Positions 47,693 through 60,185 of a stretch of DNA of 64,000 bases are shown one piece after another. The notes beneath the pieces are model-generated. The model was given only the letters and a program-made list of their open reading frames with translations. It made no database searches and was not told the origin of the DNA. The translations under genes and the position numbers were made by a program. This DNA is from Phragmites australis (taxonomy: Eukaryota; Streptophyta; Magnoliopsida; Poales; Poaceae), in NCBI RefSeq assembly GCF_958298935.1, contig NC_084938.1:9943501-10007500 (forward strand), read 5' to 3'. Each line of letters starts with the position of its first letter. The first letter of the stretch is position 1.

Positions 47693-48138
47693 CTATCTTC
47701 TATGATGGAAGAAAAGCACGACATAGCCAGTAGACAGATACAGAATCAGCTGGAACATACACCACGGCACATCGACAGGGATAGTGTTAATGTAGCACGG
47801 CTTCAAATGTAAACAGGCATTGCTTGTTGTAGGGATGTTTAGCATGGCTAGTCAGTAGTGAGACACCAAATTAGTATATATAGCGCAAAAAAAAGCTGGT
47901 TTCTTAAACGCCATGACACTATCGGTGCACAACTCTCTGTAGTATTGTTATTGACGTGAGTAACAATAGTTTGGGAAACTAAGGTTGCGATCTGGAGGAT
48001 GTCTAATGTCATGAAATCTGCCGTGTCTTATTGCGTGGTACACCATGATGAAACGTAGTACAAAGACACAAAGCCTAAGCATCGTGGCTGGCTTGCCTTC
48101 TTCCCTGGCTAATGTCTCATTGGTCACATCCTCTCTAC
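47693..48138. other. Unassigned sequence left of the LINE
   Basis: No ORF or repeat recognised. It continues at 59230 on the other side of the LINE. Confidence 0.4.
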
Positions 48139-48153
48139 GTAATCCTTGTTATT
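48139..48153. repeat. LINE target-site duplication, left copy
   Basis: GTAATCCTTGTTATT, repeated exactly at 59215-59229. Confidence 0.92.
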
Positions 48154-48378
48154 TTTCGAAAGGACGGTATGAGATTTGCCGTTATTATTAGAGAGGAAGT
48201 AAAGATGGACAAAAAAAAAGTCCAAAAGTTCAGTGCAACATGCTGGCGCAACAGATTCTTTGAGGAAAAATAAACCAAGAGACGGGAAACAAGAGATGCC
48301 TGATCACAACAAAATTAAGGTGAACCGTACGCAACAGCTAGAGGACCGTAACACAGCTGCTAGAGAGGACATATTAAC
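48154..48378 (-). other. LINE 3' untranslated region and short A tail
   Basis: Follows the ORF2 stop at 48379-48381 and ends at the target duplication. The tail is only a few A long; a longer tail may have been lost. Confidence 0.7.
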
Positions 48379-51300
48379 TCAACCGATCGTAGCCAAGCGG
48401 AAGGTCTGCATCTGTTCTTTGGTTCGCTCCGCAACCTGCTGCACAACATTTTCCATGTTCTAGAGGGTTCTACAGTTACTTTGCTTCCAGGTGTTCCACC
48501 AAAAAGCAATCACCAAACCATCGAAGGATCTCCGGTGTTCTTTGTCGATTCTTCTCCATGCCGCATCCCACCATGCCATGATGGTGCGGTAGGACGAAAA
48601 CGGTGGTAGGGTGGGCTGATGGAACCAAATAGACAGTTGTGACCAAACTTGTCGAGTAAAGACGCAATCTTTGCATAAATAAGTAGGTGTTTCCTCCTCT
48701 TGGTCACAAAGCCGACATGTTTGATGTCGAGACCATCCCCTCTATGCAAGGTTGTCCGCAGTTAGAATTTTGTTTTGCAGAAGTACCTAGGAAAAGGTTT
48801 TGCACTTCGGTACAACTTTGGCTTTCCAAACCGCTTGCATCTTGTAATTTTTTATTTGTCCCACAAATTGTATCTTGTAAGCACTTTTTGCAGTGTACTT
48901 CCCACTGTTTGTCCAACGCCAAATTATTTGGTCTGTCATGTCTGGTTGGAGTTGTTGGTCGTTCATCGAGTTCTAGAGGTTTGAAATTTTGAGAAGATCT
49001 TGCTCGGTTGCAATTTGGTTTGAGTATCGAAGCCATCTATGTTCCAAAAGGCCTTGTTTCACCATGAAATTTTTCCTCAAGGACATAGCAAAAATGAGAG
49101 GCACTATGTTTTTGGTGATCTCCCATCAAGCCAACTCGAGTGCCAAAAGAATGTTTTCTCTCTATTGCCGATTGTTACTTTTGTCGAGACATTGAAAAGG
49201 GCAATATCTGTTTGATTGCAAGGCACCGAGAAGCCACTCCAAGGTCTATCCTCATGCCATTCGAACCATAACCACCGAAGCCTCAGTGCTCTAGCAAAAA
49301 ATCTGAGATCCATGATACCAAGGCCACCTAAGTCTTTTGGTTTGTTCACTGTTAACCAATTTACAAGACAATGACATCTGGAGACTTTGTCAGGATCCTC
49401 CCCCCTCCGTAGGAAGCTTCTCCGAAATCGGTCAATCTTCTTAAGAAGCCACTTTTGCAATGGGAGAATGGTTAACAGGTATGTTGGTAGGGAGGAAAGA
49501 ACCGATTTGACGAGAGTTTCTCTGCCGACAAGAGAGAAGAATTTTCCTTGCCATCCTGGAAGCCTATCCGCAATTTTGTCTATGAGCGGTTGGACATCCA
49601 CTCTCCTCACCCTTCTGGTGTGCAGGGGAAGACCCAAATATTTGCATGGAAACGAGCCCATCCTTCCATGGAAGCCCTCCAATGTCTAGTCCACGGGTAT
49701 TTCATCGCAACGAATCGTGTAGATTTTAGTTTTGGCAAGGTTTGTCACTAGCCCTAAGCACTTTCCAAAAACCTTTAACAGGGTTTGTAATACTAGGAGT
49801 CTTCCCTGTCTGGATTTGCGAAGATTGCCGCACCATCCGCATAAAGGGAGCATCTTAATTTTGCTAAGTGTGGTAGGATGGAGCTAAGGATGCCTTGTTG
49901 CTCGGCCAAAGAAATCATCCTCTGCAGCGGGTCGATTGCAAGGATGAAAAGCATCGGCGAAAGCGGATCACCTTGTCGCAGCCCTTTAGCATGATTAAAG
50001 CTCAGGCCTGGCACTCCATTTAGAAGGACTTGGGAAGAGGAAGACACAAGGATGGCCGAAACCCAGTTTCTCCAAGTCTGACCAAAGCCCAAATTTTCCA
50101 TAACCTCAAGGAGGTATGGCCAGCTCACTGAGTCAAAAGCTTTGGAGATATCCAATTTGACAAAAAGCGCAGTCCACTTGCTCTTGTGAAGGCTCCAGAT
50201 AATATTTTGGATGTAAAGAAAGTTCTCATGTATGCTTCATTTCTTGATGAAGGCGCACTGTCCTTTTTGGATAAGTTCATCCAGGAAAGGAGCGAGTCTA
50301 TTAGCCAGAAGCTTTGTGATGATTTTGGATAGGCTTGAGATCAAACTAATCAGTCTGTAGTCTGACACAACCTGCGCATCTGATTTGTTGGTAAGCAAAA
50401 CAATGTTAGCCTTGTTTATAAACTGCAGCTTATCAGAACACAAGGTTGAAAATCGTTGATAGCATCAAAGAGATCTTCCTCTATTATGTGCCAGCAGTGC
50501 TTGAAAAAGAGGACAATATACCCGTCTGGACCGGGTGCCTTTTCTGGGTGTAACGTTTTAATCATCTCCCAAATCTCATGCTCCTCAAAAGGGGTTTCAA
50601 GGCTAGAGAGATCCATAAATTGGTAACCAAGGGCTGACCAATTTAGGCGCATTTGTCGCTGGATTGGGGTTCTAAGCTTTCTCACAAAGGGAGAAAAGAT
50701 CTCTTGTTCTTTGTTAGAGTGAGTTGTGGCTATACCAGACTCGGTTCGAATGCAGTGGATGAAGTTCTTTCTCCGCTTACCGTTCGCCTTGATGTGAAAA
50801 AATTTGTGTTTGCATACGATTTTCTAATCCAGGTGATCCTGGAGTGTTGGCGTGCCGGGGTTTTCTCAAGAGCAGCAGGAGCAGGAAGCTTGTTTTCACA
50901 TCTTTCACAGGTTTAACTCATCGATGGATAGTGGTCTGGTTTCCTGGACTACTTCAAGCCTAAGTATCACTTCTCTTGCAATTGCAATGTGAAGCTTAAG
51001 GTCGCCGATATTGGCTTTGTTTCGAATCTTGATGGCCTTCGCGGTTCTATTCAGTTTGACATGAAAACGTAGCACGGCGTCGGACACATACACAGGTTAG
51101 GCCCAAGCTTTCTGAATGATTTCAAGGAAACCTAGCATAGCAACCCAGAATGACTCAAATTGGAAGGTCGTCATACGATGCACCAAAGCTTCACCAATTA
51201 GGAAGAGAGGAGCGTGGTCAGAGTCACTAGAGGAGAGAGCTTGAAAATGGGCGGCTGGGAAGAGCAGATCCCAGCCCGTGGTGCTGAGGAATCTATCAAT

Positions 51301-51903
51301 CCTAGTCATGGTCGGCTGATCTTGCTCGTTACTCCACGTGAAGCAACGACCATTAAGCTCTATGTCTTTTAGCTGTAGATCGTCAATCATGTTCCTGAAA
51401 TGCCGCATGAGTCGTAGATTCAATCTTTGGTTGTTTTTATCTACTGTGGAGGCAATGATATTGAAATCACATGCAACCAGCCACTCCTCACGCATGCGCG
51501 ATCTCAGCTCACACAGCTCTTGCAGGAATTCCATTTTTTCATTGTCCGTTTGGGGCCTATATACCGATGTTAACGACCAAGAAATGTTGTCCACTAACAT
51601 TGTCAAGGTCACCAAGATGGAGTGCGACGTGGTTTCTTGATTTGAAAGACGAAAAAGGTTTTTGTTGGCGGCAATCAGAATGCCTCCGCTAGCACCAGCA
51701 GCAGGTAGCTGGGCGAAGTTGTCGACGAAATCAGCGACCAGAGTCTCCATGATTAGACTGTCAGACCAAGACTGGATTTTTGTTTCCTGAAAAAAAACCA
51801 TCACTGCGAACAATGTGACTAGGTTACGCACACTGGAATGCTTGGCTGGAGCGTTGAGACCATCGACATTCCAACATAAAACTTTGCAATTACATTGTGA
51901 CAT
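48379..51903 (-). pseudogene. LINE ORF2: endonuclease, reverse transcriptase, zinc-binding end
   Basis: ATG at 51903. Apurinic-type endonuclease at 51097-51903: LCWNVDGLN, FFQETKIQSW, ACDFNIIAS, FTWSNEQDQPTMTRIDRFLS and SDSDHAPLF. RT: HPEKAPGPDGYIVLFFKHCW (near 50540), FIKK at the end of 50237-50443, MDISKAFDSVSWPYLLEVME (50155), GLRQGDPLSPMLFILAIDPL (about 49970), and the active site reading YADG at 49832-49843, where YADD is expected. Downstream: KYLGLPLHTRR and GWQGKFFSLVGRETLVKSVL (49480-49640), and a reverse-transcriptase zinc-binding region ending in WWNTWK-like residues and a TGA at 48379. About 1175 codons in all, usual for plant L1 ORF2, in several frames. Confidence 0.9.
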
Positions 51904-52727
51904 TCTTAAAATACTGATCCACTAGAGATAAACTGACACTGCAACAGCAACGGTACAGCTCTTGGAAGCACAAGGTTCTTGGAGGGTCTGGTTGAGAGGG
52001 GGTCAGTGAAGTGCACTGCAAGACCCCTCACTAGGCAAAAGCATAAGCCAGTCCATTGGACCTTGAACATAGATAGCACACGGCGACACCACGAGACACA
52101 CTGGGCAATAGTACTAGCAACAGCACTGACATAGATTGGAGAGAGGCAGATAAATGGCCACAATCTAGTGGAGAAGGCACAACAGCATGGCTGGAGTTGG
52201 TCGGTGGACAACCGTCGAATCATGCTGCTAGATGACGACGGCGTGTATGCTGGAAGCTGACGCATTGTGAGATCCCAGAAAAATTAAGAGGATGGAAAAT
52301 GTCGCGAGTTACTGTAGCACGGAGGCTACTGTAGCTGCGCGATGTCGAGGGTGGCAGCTGGGCTTGCTGGGAGCAGCCGGCTGGGCCTTTGTGTGGTCGG
52401 TGGGCCTTGTGGGGGGGTGCTGGGCTGTGCTTGTGGCAGCTAGGCTGTGCAAGCAAGTCGGTTGGGCATTTGTGGTCCAGTGGGAGATCGTGTGTGCGGC
52501 AGAGAAAAGGAAATGTCTCGGGTACTGTAGCAATTCGGGAATAATCCCATACTGTGAGTTGAAATAGATTTGAACCAAGTTAAATACTTGGCTTGGAAAA
52601 CATATTTATCACGGGTTGCAACCATTTTGTGCGAAGCGAGGACGAAAGCACAAGTGGGTAGTATGTAGGTGTGGTCCATCCAACGTGTGAGTGGGCCTAA
52701 GCCGTTTCCTGACTCAGGACGTTACAC
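51904..52727 (-). other. LINE spacer between ORF1 and ORF2
   Basis: Non-coding on the minus strand as far as I can see; short GC-rich ORFs on both strands here overlap each other and match nothing. Confidence 0.6.
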
Positions 52728-55700
52728 GCATCATGCCGTGCTGCCCGCCCTCTCGATCGACACGACGGGCATGATCCTGGCTCCTCCTTTCTTCTTTGGT
52801 GGCTGTTTCCCTTTCTCAACAAGCGCCTTGATGACGTCGCAGGCTTCCTTGGTGAGAGGTTGTTTAAAAAGCTACATATAAGAGGTGAGAGGATCAGACT
52901 CGGTGGTTTGAGAAGGTTGCAGCGCCCCAAGCCACTTAGCAAGGACCTCCTGTGCCACCTACTGTGGGTTCTTGCCCAAGTTGGCCTTTGCGGCTAGCCT
53001 ACTGCTGCACCTGTGGGAGTTCGGTGTGCATGGCTCAAATTGAGTGGTGGGAGTAGGGCATGGATCAGGGGCGACACCGATAATGAGGGGTTGTAAAGGT
53101 GTTGTGATTGAATCAACAAACTCAACCGCAGTGGATATCTCGGTTGGTACCTCCTACAACGTGCTCGGGCTGGGCTCATAGGCCTCCAGCATTTCACTTC
53201 CTCCCACCGCTGCATCTTGGGTGATGGAGGCGTCGCACATCCCACCGAGATCAGGCATCGTGCTTGGATTGGGCTCAGGGACCTACAGTGCTTCACATAG
53301 ACCTTGCACTGCATCTTGGGCGATGTAGTCATTGTGCCTTCCACCGAGGCTTGACATGGCAATGTTGATGGCCATTGGGGAAGCCTACAGGGAACTGTGC
53401 AGGAGAGGCTGGAGGGTGTTTGAACCTACAACAGCGGAGATGGAGGCTAGTTCATCAAACATTGGGTTGTGCCCAGAGGGAGCTGGTATAGAGGACCCGC
53501 TGGAAAAGGCATCCAATGGTGACCCATCACATCCATGAAGCGGGAGAAGAGTTGTGTGGCGGCGCGTGATCCTTTTGCGCCATTCCTTCTTCTGGATGCC
53601 ATGTTGATGACGACGCACCGAGCTTCTTGGTGGTGATGCGGAAAACGTTGTTCCGGAGCTGATTCCTTGGCGCTTGTACCGCTCGCCCCGATCACCGCCT
53701 CACACAGCGCTACCCTCATCGCGACATGACCATGAGAGTAGCGACTAGAGGGAGCGGCTACAGTGGACTTTGTGGGCTGCGACGATGTCGATCTTCATCC
53801 ATGTCTCCATCCCGATCCCGGCAACCAGAACCATCACGACGGCAGTGTCGTTGAGGGAGGTGGTCTGGCTGTACACCTCCATCCGGGACCCCATAGTGCC
53901 AATCTGGGACACACTCCCATCGCCTATTGCTGTGGTGAGGGTCTGGTGGGGTGTTGATGAGGAAAGCCAAGTCCTCGATGACCTCAAGGTGGATGAACAG
54001 CTAGTAGGTCTGCCCTCTCTTGACGCCAGTCGGTCTGTCATGGTGGATCTCAACCTATGGAAGAGGGATGGAAATTGATGGTAGCTCGCAGTCAGCATCA
54101 AAGACGGATAAAAATACTATCTTGGGGATGAGATTGGGGTTGGAACACCAAGCCCACAGATCATAGGTCTGAGAGCGCTCCCTTCTCCTTGATTGCTCTT
54201 CAACGTAGTGCGGGGAGCACCTTCTTCCGATGACTAGTGCTGCTACCTCCTCGAAGCAAGCATGAGCCAGGAGGCCTTCGATCCGCAAGCAAACGTGGAA
54301 ACCCTAGCCAGTAGCTTCAGCATATCTTCTCTTGCTCCACGGCGTGAAACAGAACCCTCGCTGCGGTATGGAAGCTGGTGAGAATTGACGACTGCATCCC
54401 TGGTGTGTCTGCTATCAAAGATAATTAAGAAGTCCTCCGGGTGGTGTTTCACTACCTAGCATTCATGGACGGTGATGCGAAACTCGATGTTCAGGGCGTT
54501 GGCCAGGACAACAAGGTCAGTCTCCGGCCGAGCCCCAGCCAGCCAACACACTGCAGCCCTGTCCAAGAGTGTCTCCCTCCGGCGCGCGATGCAGCCTGTG
54601 GTTGTAACCGCAGCCACCTCCTCCAGCGGCCAGCCCGCCGGATCACTAGGAAAGTTGGGCATTGCGGTGGAGGAGTAGGGAGGCAGCGAGCTGGGAGCTG
54701 AAGTGTGTGGAGAGACAACAGGAGAGCTGGGAGGGGGACGTGGAAGTTGGAGACTTTGAGGGACTGGTTGGAGCTGCGCCTTGTGGGGTTCTGCCTTGCA
54801 ATCACTCGAGCGATGGCCAGATCGATCACAAAGCCAGCATTTAGTAGGGTCCTTACAGGAAGCAACACGGTGCTTCGAGGAGAGGTAATTGAAACACCTC
54901 CCTTGCATTCTTAAATATCTAGCTGATTTCAGGCGATTTCTCACAACGGGTTCGCGAGAAGGGGATGGCCTTGAATGCGCACCATCCTTCCTCCACCAGT
55001 ACCTCGTCTTCACTTTGTTCCAAACTTCCGAAGCAGGAGAGTTTTCTCGAGCCTAGTGCTCTGACACAGTGGTGGAATCAGCACCCAGGTGAAGAAGCAG
55101 GTTGTTGTTGTCGCAGATCGCGGGAATAACTTCATGCTGCTTGCCGCCTTGCAAGTAGGAAGGTGGGTGGCTGTCTTCAATGTGCACGACGCGGGATGTC
55201 TCAACGGTCAGGTCCTTTCCACCGTTCCGTGCAAACTGAAGTTCATTATCATTGAGTCCAAAGGTATGGTGGGGTGAACACTAAGATCCAAGGTGTGAGA
55301 TCTGAAGGTCTTCGTGGTAAGAACATCTCCCCCGTTTTAGCCTGTCTTGGGTCTGCAAGTGAGCCAAAGGTTCTCCGATGGGGCTTGGAAGAAGGAGAGA
55401 TGGTTGAACTAGTGTAGGGGTCTTCTCCCACACTGGATTGTGATCAATTTCCTGCGAAGATGTTGTTGAAAGGCTCGAGGCTAGAGCATTGACTCCACTA
55501 TGGCTGGATGACCTTACTGCATTGATCTGTCTATCTTCCACTGCACCAGAGGAGTAAACGCAACCTGAGGATACAGGGCATGACGCAGCTGCTATACTTC
55601 CATCACCGCTGCTATGACTTGCTGGAGTGCACGCATCATATCTTGCTCGATGACTCGTAGGTGGCTTAGAGCACGCTTGAAAACCATGGCCGACGACATT

Positions 55701-55767
55701 GGCAAAGTGTTGCTGCCCTTTACTACCTCAGCAAAACTGCGGTTTTGAGGCACATCTACCTGCCTAC
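52728..55767 (-). pseudogene. LINE ORF1: CCHC knuckles and DUF4283-like nucleic-acid-binding protein
   Basis: Minus-strand order: SFAEVVKGS near 55725; tandem zinc knuckles CFNYLSSKHRVASC (second Cys replaced) and CWLCDRSGHRSSDC near 54810-54900; then LANALNIEFRITVHEC and HHPEDFLIIFDSRHTRDAVV (54390-54450); then CSPHYVEEQSRRRERSQTYD and LWAWCSNPNLIPKIVF (54120-54230), the pattern of grass CCHC plus DUF4283 proteins. The C-terminus is LFKQPLTKEACDVIKALVEK near 52800-52880. Stops and shifts are scattered through it. The solo LTR at 55768 cuts the N-terminal part from 58901-59214. Confidence 0.8.
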
Positions 55768-58700
55768 TGTCACACCTGGTTTTAACGGCCAAAACCAAGT
55801 GCGGCTTATGTGTGCCCAGGAAATTTAACACACATAAGGACGTCATAGGTGAAGTAACAAAAGCAATACTTTTACTTATAATCGTCAAACTCTTACACAA
55901 AGTCTTCACTTAAACAACTCAACTAACCAATCTATAACTGTTAAACGACGGCAGCGGAACGAAAGCATCGGCGACCAAGCACTCCACATGCACCGACTGG
56001 AAGACACGCTCCTAGAACACCAGGTCGTCATCTTTAAAGTCTTGGAAGTCTTCCACTGTGTAGCATATGTATTGTGGGAGATAGCAAGGGTGAGCACATA
56101 GAGTACTCAGCAAGTGTGGAAAAATAATGATATGCAGGCTTATATCAAGGATAGGCTGACACAAGGTATTATTTGCGTAAATGCGGGTAATGAAAACACA
56201 TTTGGACTCAAAAGCATTAGACAAGTATTAAACGAATGTAACCCAACAATCCATCATCTAGCATACAAGGTTCCCCACCCTGCATACCACAACCGTCTAG
56301 TACTCCCTGTACTAAGACCAAGACCACACCATCTAGTACTCCCTGTACCAGAACCAAACCATACCACCATCTAATCATGTGAGGATCCAAGTCTCTCATA
56401 TCCATGAGCACGGCTGTTATAACAGTTTTACACTCTGCAGAGGTTGTACAACTTTCCCACGAGTTATGATTTCATCACCTGCAAGCAGATGACTAAAGTC
56501 TCCATGTTGCAGTGCCGGCCAAGCACTATACACACGCCAGTGGTGTGTTGCCAAGAGATCACTACGAAGCCTTTACAAAGAATCCTCCCAGTATGTGTCA
56601 CCAACACTCCAGGTTTCACCGCTAGGTACTACCACCTAAAAGCCCCCTCTTGTGCCATGTGGTTTCTGAGAATTACCTTCTCTCATCCATGCCTCCCTTC
56701 TGGCCCACACAACACTGGAAGAACCCTAATTAATCGGCTAAGCCTTCCCATATCAGTCTCGTGTTTGTACGGAGCTTCTCGGGTTGTCGCTCCACGAACC
56801 GGTCCTTACTTAGGTTACTTGAGCAAACACTAAACCAACATCATAACCATGACAACCATCAAAACTACTTTACTCAAGGCCTAAGGTTCCATGTTGCTAG
56901 ACCATTAACACATTAACGACCATTGTTGCATATGTTCATTAGTCAAGATTATGACACTTCCCAATATCCCAAAAGCATACCCATAAAAGACTCCTAACCA
57001 AAAACCATGTAGGTTCCAAGGGATGATAAGGGAGAATCTAGGGAAAACCCTAACATAGGTGACTACCCATCATATTGACAGACATTGCATGTAGTTTTGT
57101 AAAACAAAACATTTAAAAATATAGGTTCAATATGATCAAGGACACTTGTCTTCTCCTTGCTGCTGCTCAGTGTATTCTTGCTCCTGGTCTTGATATTCTT
57201 CAAACTGATCCGGGGCGTTGACAACTAATCGCACAATAACCGACAAAGCACACAAACAAAACATACTAAAAACAGAGCACAACCAGAGAAACAACAAGAC
57301 AAAACCTATCTAGAAAAATAGAGCTCGGAGAAATGAATCTATCGGCGCAAGAATCGCTTAAATCGGAGTTACGACGAAAAAGATATGCTAGAAACAAGAT
57401 TAGGGTTTATTTTAATTAAGAAAAGGACTAAATTGTAATTATGGAAAAGTATAGGGACCTTTTTGTAAAAATAGAGGGACCTATTTGTAATTATGAAAAA
57501 GTTCAGGGACTAAACTGTAAAAAGACAGGGGCTTCTAGGTAATTACAGAAAAGTTCAAGGGTCTTTCTGCAAAATTACCAATTAAAGGAATTATCTGGAT
57601 TTTTTGGATTTTATCTTTGTACTGGAAAAGCTTGAATTGCTGACTGGGTAGATGACTGGGCGTAGTGGCTGACGTGGCGCACATGTGGCACTGATGTGGC
57701 AGGGTGATGTGGCTAAGGCGCTGACTGTGTTTAAAGAGGCGACACGTGGCAACTTGCTACTGGCTGCTGAAGAGGTATTCTAGTATGTAATCGGGACCAT
57801 ACGCTATAGATCGGACGGCTTAGGACATTTGGGGACAGAACCGGCGGCGGCACAGATCAAAGACGGCGGCGCCGGCTCGGGACGCGGCGGAGGCTCACCG
57901 GAGCGGAGGGAAAAAGGTCGTCGCCGACTTCGGACTTCGACGACGAGCGGCGGATAAGCTTCAGGAGGGTAAGGGGATTCCGATTGAGGTCTCACCTCGG
58001 GCGGCGCGACACGGGGGAGGTCCAGCGACGGTGAGGGAGGCAGTGGCGCACAGGAGCTCGTTGGCGGAGGGGTTCCGGTGGCCGGGAAGTGAAGACAAAG
58101 GCACCGGCGCGTTCGGAGGTCGATGGAGGAGCTGCTGGGCGCTAGTCGGCGGCAAAGTGCGATGGAATCGGCAAGTTGGTGAGCTCAGTCGGCTCTAATG
58201 GTGGCGGCGGCAGGCTCTCGGTGATTCGGCGATTTGGGCTCGGGTTTCGGCGGTTTTGGCTATGGAAGATCCAAGGGGGGACGGCCGGGGTTATATAGAC
58301 GGCGAGAGGAGGTCGGGACGGGCCAGGACTCTCAAAGGTGGCGGCGGAGTCCGGGTGGAAGACGATTCCGACGTGCGGGCCCCACTTGGCGGCGACTCGG
58401 TGAAGGCGGCTCGGCGGAAGGCGCTTTCACAAGCGAGCGCGGGCGTGTGCGGCTGGCTGGGCTGGCTCAGGCGCGCGATGCGGCCCAGGAGGAGCGGCGT
58501 GAGTCGGGGAAAGGAAAGAAGGAAGCGGGCCGGCGCGAGAAATGGGCCAGAGGGAGGAAGCAGGCCGGCGCGGCTGGGCCGAAAGGGTGAGAGGGAGAGA
58601 AGGAAGGCCTGGTAGACTTAGGTTTTTTTCTCTTTTTTTTATTTCTTTCTTTTTTTCCAAATCTATTTTCTATTATATCTAAACTTTGCTAAGTCTTTTC

Positions 58701-58900
58701 TCAAGCAAACAATTCAAATAAGTCAAACAGAAACCTAAATGCCTAACTCCAGCATGAATGCATTCAAACAAATAATACTCCTAATTCAAATTTGAATTTG
58801 AGTTTAGAAATTAGGTTTTATCCTATGCTATTTGTTTGAACTCAAATTAAATCTAGGAAAATTTTAGAGAATTACAAAATTTGAAAATCAGGGTGTGACA
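55768..58900 (-). mobile_element. Solo LTR, Ty3/gypsy, 3.1 kb, inside the LINE
   Basis: Plus strand TGTCACACC at the left and GGTGTGACA at the right, with an exact target duplication cctac (55763-55767 and 58901-58905). It is the same family as 28477-32173 in the opposite orientation: its right end reads TGTCACACCCTGATTTTCAA on the minus strand, as does the start of the other copy. It shares the CAATTTAGTCC-type short repeated modules (57420-57545 versus 30100-30260). GC-rich ORFs at 57804-58660 lie in the matching GC-rich block and are not genes. Confidence 0.95.
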
Positions 58901-59214
58901 CCTACGAATTGGAGTTTGTAGGCAGCAGATCTGCATTCCTTGGAGCTGTTAGCATGGAACTGAGGAGTGAGTGACCTGCATGTGAGATGCACAACGGGGA
59001 GGACGCCGGTGGTGGCCTGAGGACCTGCACCGAGTAGAGGACAAAGGGAACACAGGGAAAATGGGGGTAATTCTGCTGGGGAGGAGCGGATCTGGGCAAT
59101 GGAAGGTGAGGGTGGTGGAGATTTCGGAGGGATCACGGGGATTTTGGTGGAACGAGAGGGAGGTGGGAAAGAGTCACCAGAGCGCCGCATGGGAGGGGGT
59201 TGCAACAGCTCCAT
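58901..59214 (-). pseudogene. LINE 5' region, interrupted by the solo LTR
   Basis: Starts on the minus strand with ATGGAGCTGTTGC at the target duplication and stays open for about 100 codons in a Pro/Ser-rich frame. Either ORF1's N-terminus or a 5' UTR; a stop lies near the junction in the frame that later carries SFAEVV. Confidence 0.6.
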
Positions 59215-59229
59215 GTAATCCTTGTTATT
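59215..59229. repeat. LINE target-site duplication, right copy
   Basis: Exact copy of 48139-48153. Confidence 0.92.
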
Positions 59230-59733
59230 CTTGAGATGGATTTGATTCTTAATGTGTTTATTTCTTGTCTGAAGATCTGGAACGGAAAGAGGACCAAGTG
59301 CTTAAACAATCCAATGGTGCCAGCCATTGCAGAAAGTTTGAACTACAGGAAGAATTATGTGATATGCTGACTGCTGAGCTCCTGCAATTGTTTCCTCAAC
59401 TCTGGAAAAGATTGACTTTTAACTTAGCGGCATTGTGGGCAGCTCCAGCATTTGCTGATCTTTTACAATATATTGGCTGTCATTTTAGATATGAATTCAC
59501 GAAGATATGTGTTTATGCATCTTAATAATAAGAGTGCTAACCTCGTGAATATCTTTTATGGTCTCAGATTCTCTCTTTTACACTGTAAAGGACGAACATA
59601 AAGAACAAAAAACAAATAAATTGAAATAGGAAATACCAAGTGCAGGGAAATTTACTTTCCAACACCTAAGTTACCTAACTCTTCTTGTTAACCTTGGCAA
59701 TTACCATCTACCAAATCCTAGTCTAGAAGGTAA
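59230..59733 (+). other. Unassigned sequence with one possible exon-like ORF
   Basis: A frame at 59253-59525 is open for about 90 codons (FELQEELCDMLTAEL, then LAALWAAPAFADLLQ) and follows a pyrimidine-rich TTTATTTCTTGTCTGAAG that could act as a splice acceptor. There is no ATG near its start. I do not recognise it; it may be part of a decayed host gene that the LINE entered or just chance. Confidence 0.3.
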
Positions 59734-60096
59734 GGCCTCCTTTGGAATGGAGGAAAAGTGGAGGAAATTTGAAGGATTCAATTCCTGTAGGAAATTTTCC
59801 TATGAGGCCCTTTGGGGAAATGATTAATTGTCCACAAATTCCTTTGAAACTTATATCGAATGGGCTATTGCCTATTGCATAGGAATATTTGAGGAAAACA
59901 AACACGAGGTCAAACCTCATGCATCTTTTCTTTCCTTTGTGCCTTGAGATCTGCGTTTTCGCTGTGTAGCATACAAACAGCTCTTAGCAAACTTCCCTAC
60001 ATTTTGTATTCCGGTGTGATTCCTAGTGCCAAGGTATCCCAATGCTGCGTTTTTCATGTTCCGACGTTTTGAGAATCCTACATTCTAAGGAGACTC
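59734..60096. mobile_element. Tourist-like MITE (PIF/Harbinger type)
   Basis: A 363-bp non-coding element with the left end GGCCTCCTTTGGAATGGAGGA and the right end, reverse complemented, GAGTCTCCTTAGAATGTAGGA. A TAA target duplication flanks it (59731-59733 and 60097-60099). The 3-bp TAA target and the end sequence fit Tourist elements. It has no coding capacity. Confidence 0.7.
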
Positions 60097-60185
60097 TAAG
60101 AGTATGCGTAAATAGGGGAAAGGGCATCATGTAACGTCCAAAGTAATTTGATCATCCATTCTTTGTTTTTTTTTTCACCATGAGG

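Larger units (their letters stand above)
48154..59214 (-). mobile_element. L1-type LINE, near full length, split by a solo LTR
   Basis: A minus-strand non-LTR retrotransposon flanked by an exact 15-bp target duplication. It is 11.06 kb now and about 7.9 kb without the solo LTR at 55768-58900. Order on the minus strand: 5' region (59214-58901), ORF1 with CCHC knuckles and a DUF4283-like region, a spacer, ORF2 (endonuclease, RT, zinc-binding C-terminus), a 3' UTR of about 225 bp and a very short A tail (TTTCGAAA at the left edge). Both ORFs carry shifts and stops, and the RT catalytic Asp pair is damaged, so it cannot move itself. Confidence 0.93.

Noticed and set aside
47428..47724. 98-codon minus-strand ORF as a host exon
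   Set aside because: The frame is not kept in the duplicated copy at 60186-60552, and no known domain is present.
58234..58660. Arg/Gly-rich ORFs of about 118 codons
   Set aside because: Low-complexity GC-rich part of the LTR at 55768-58900; frames overlap on both strands.
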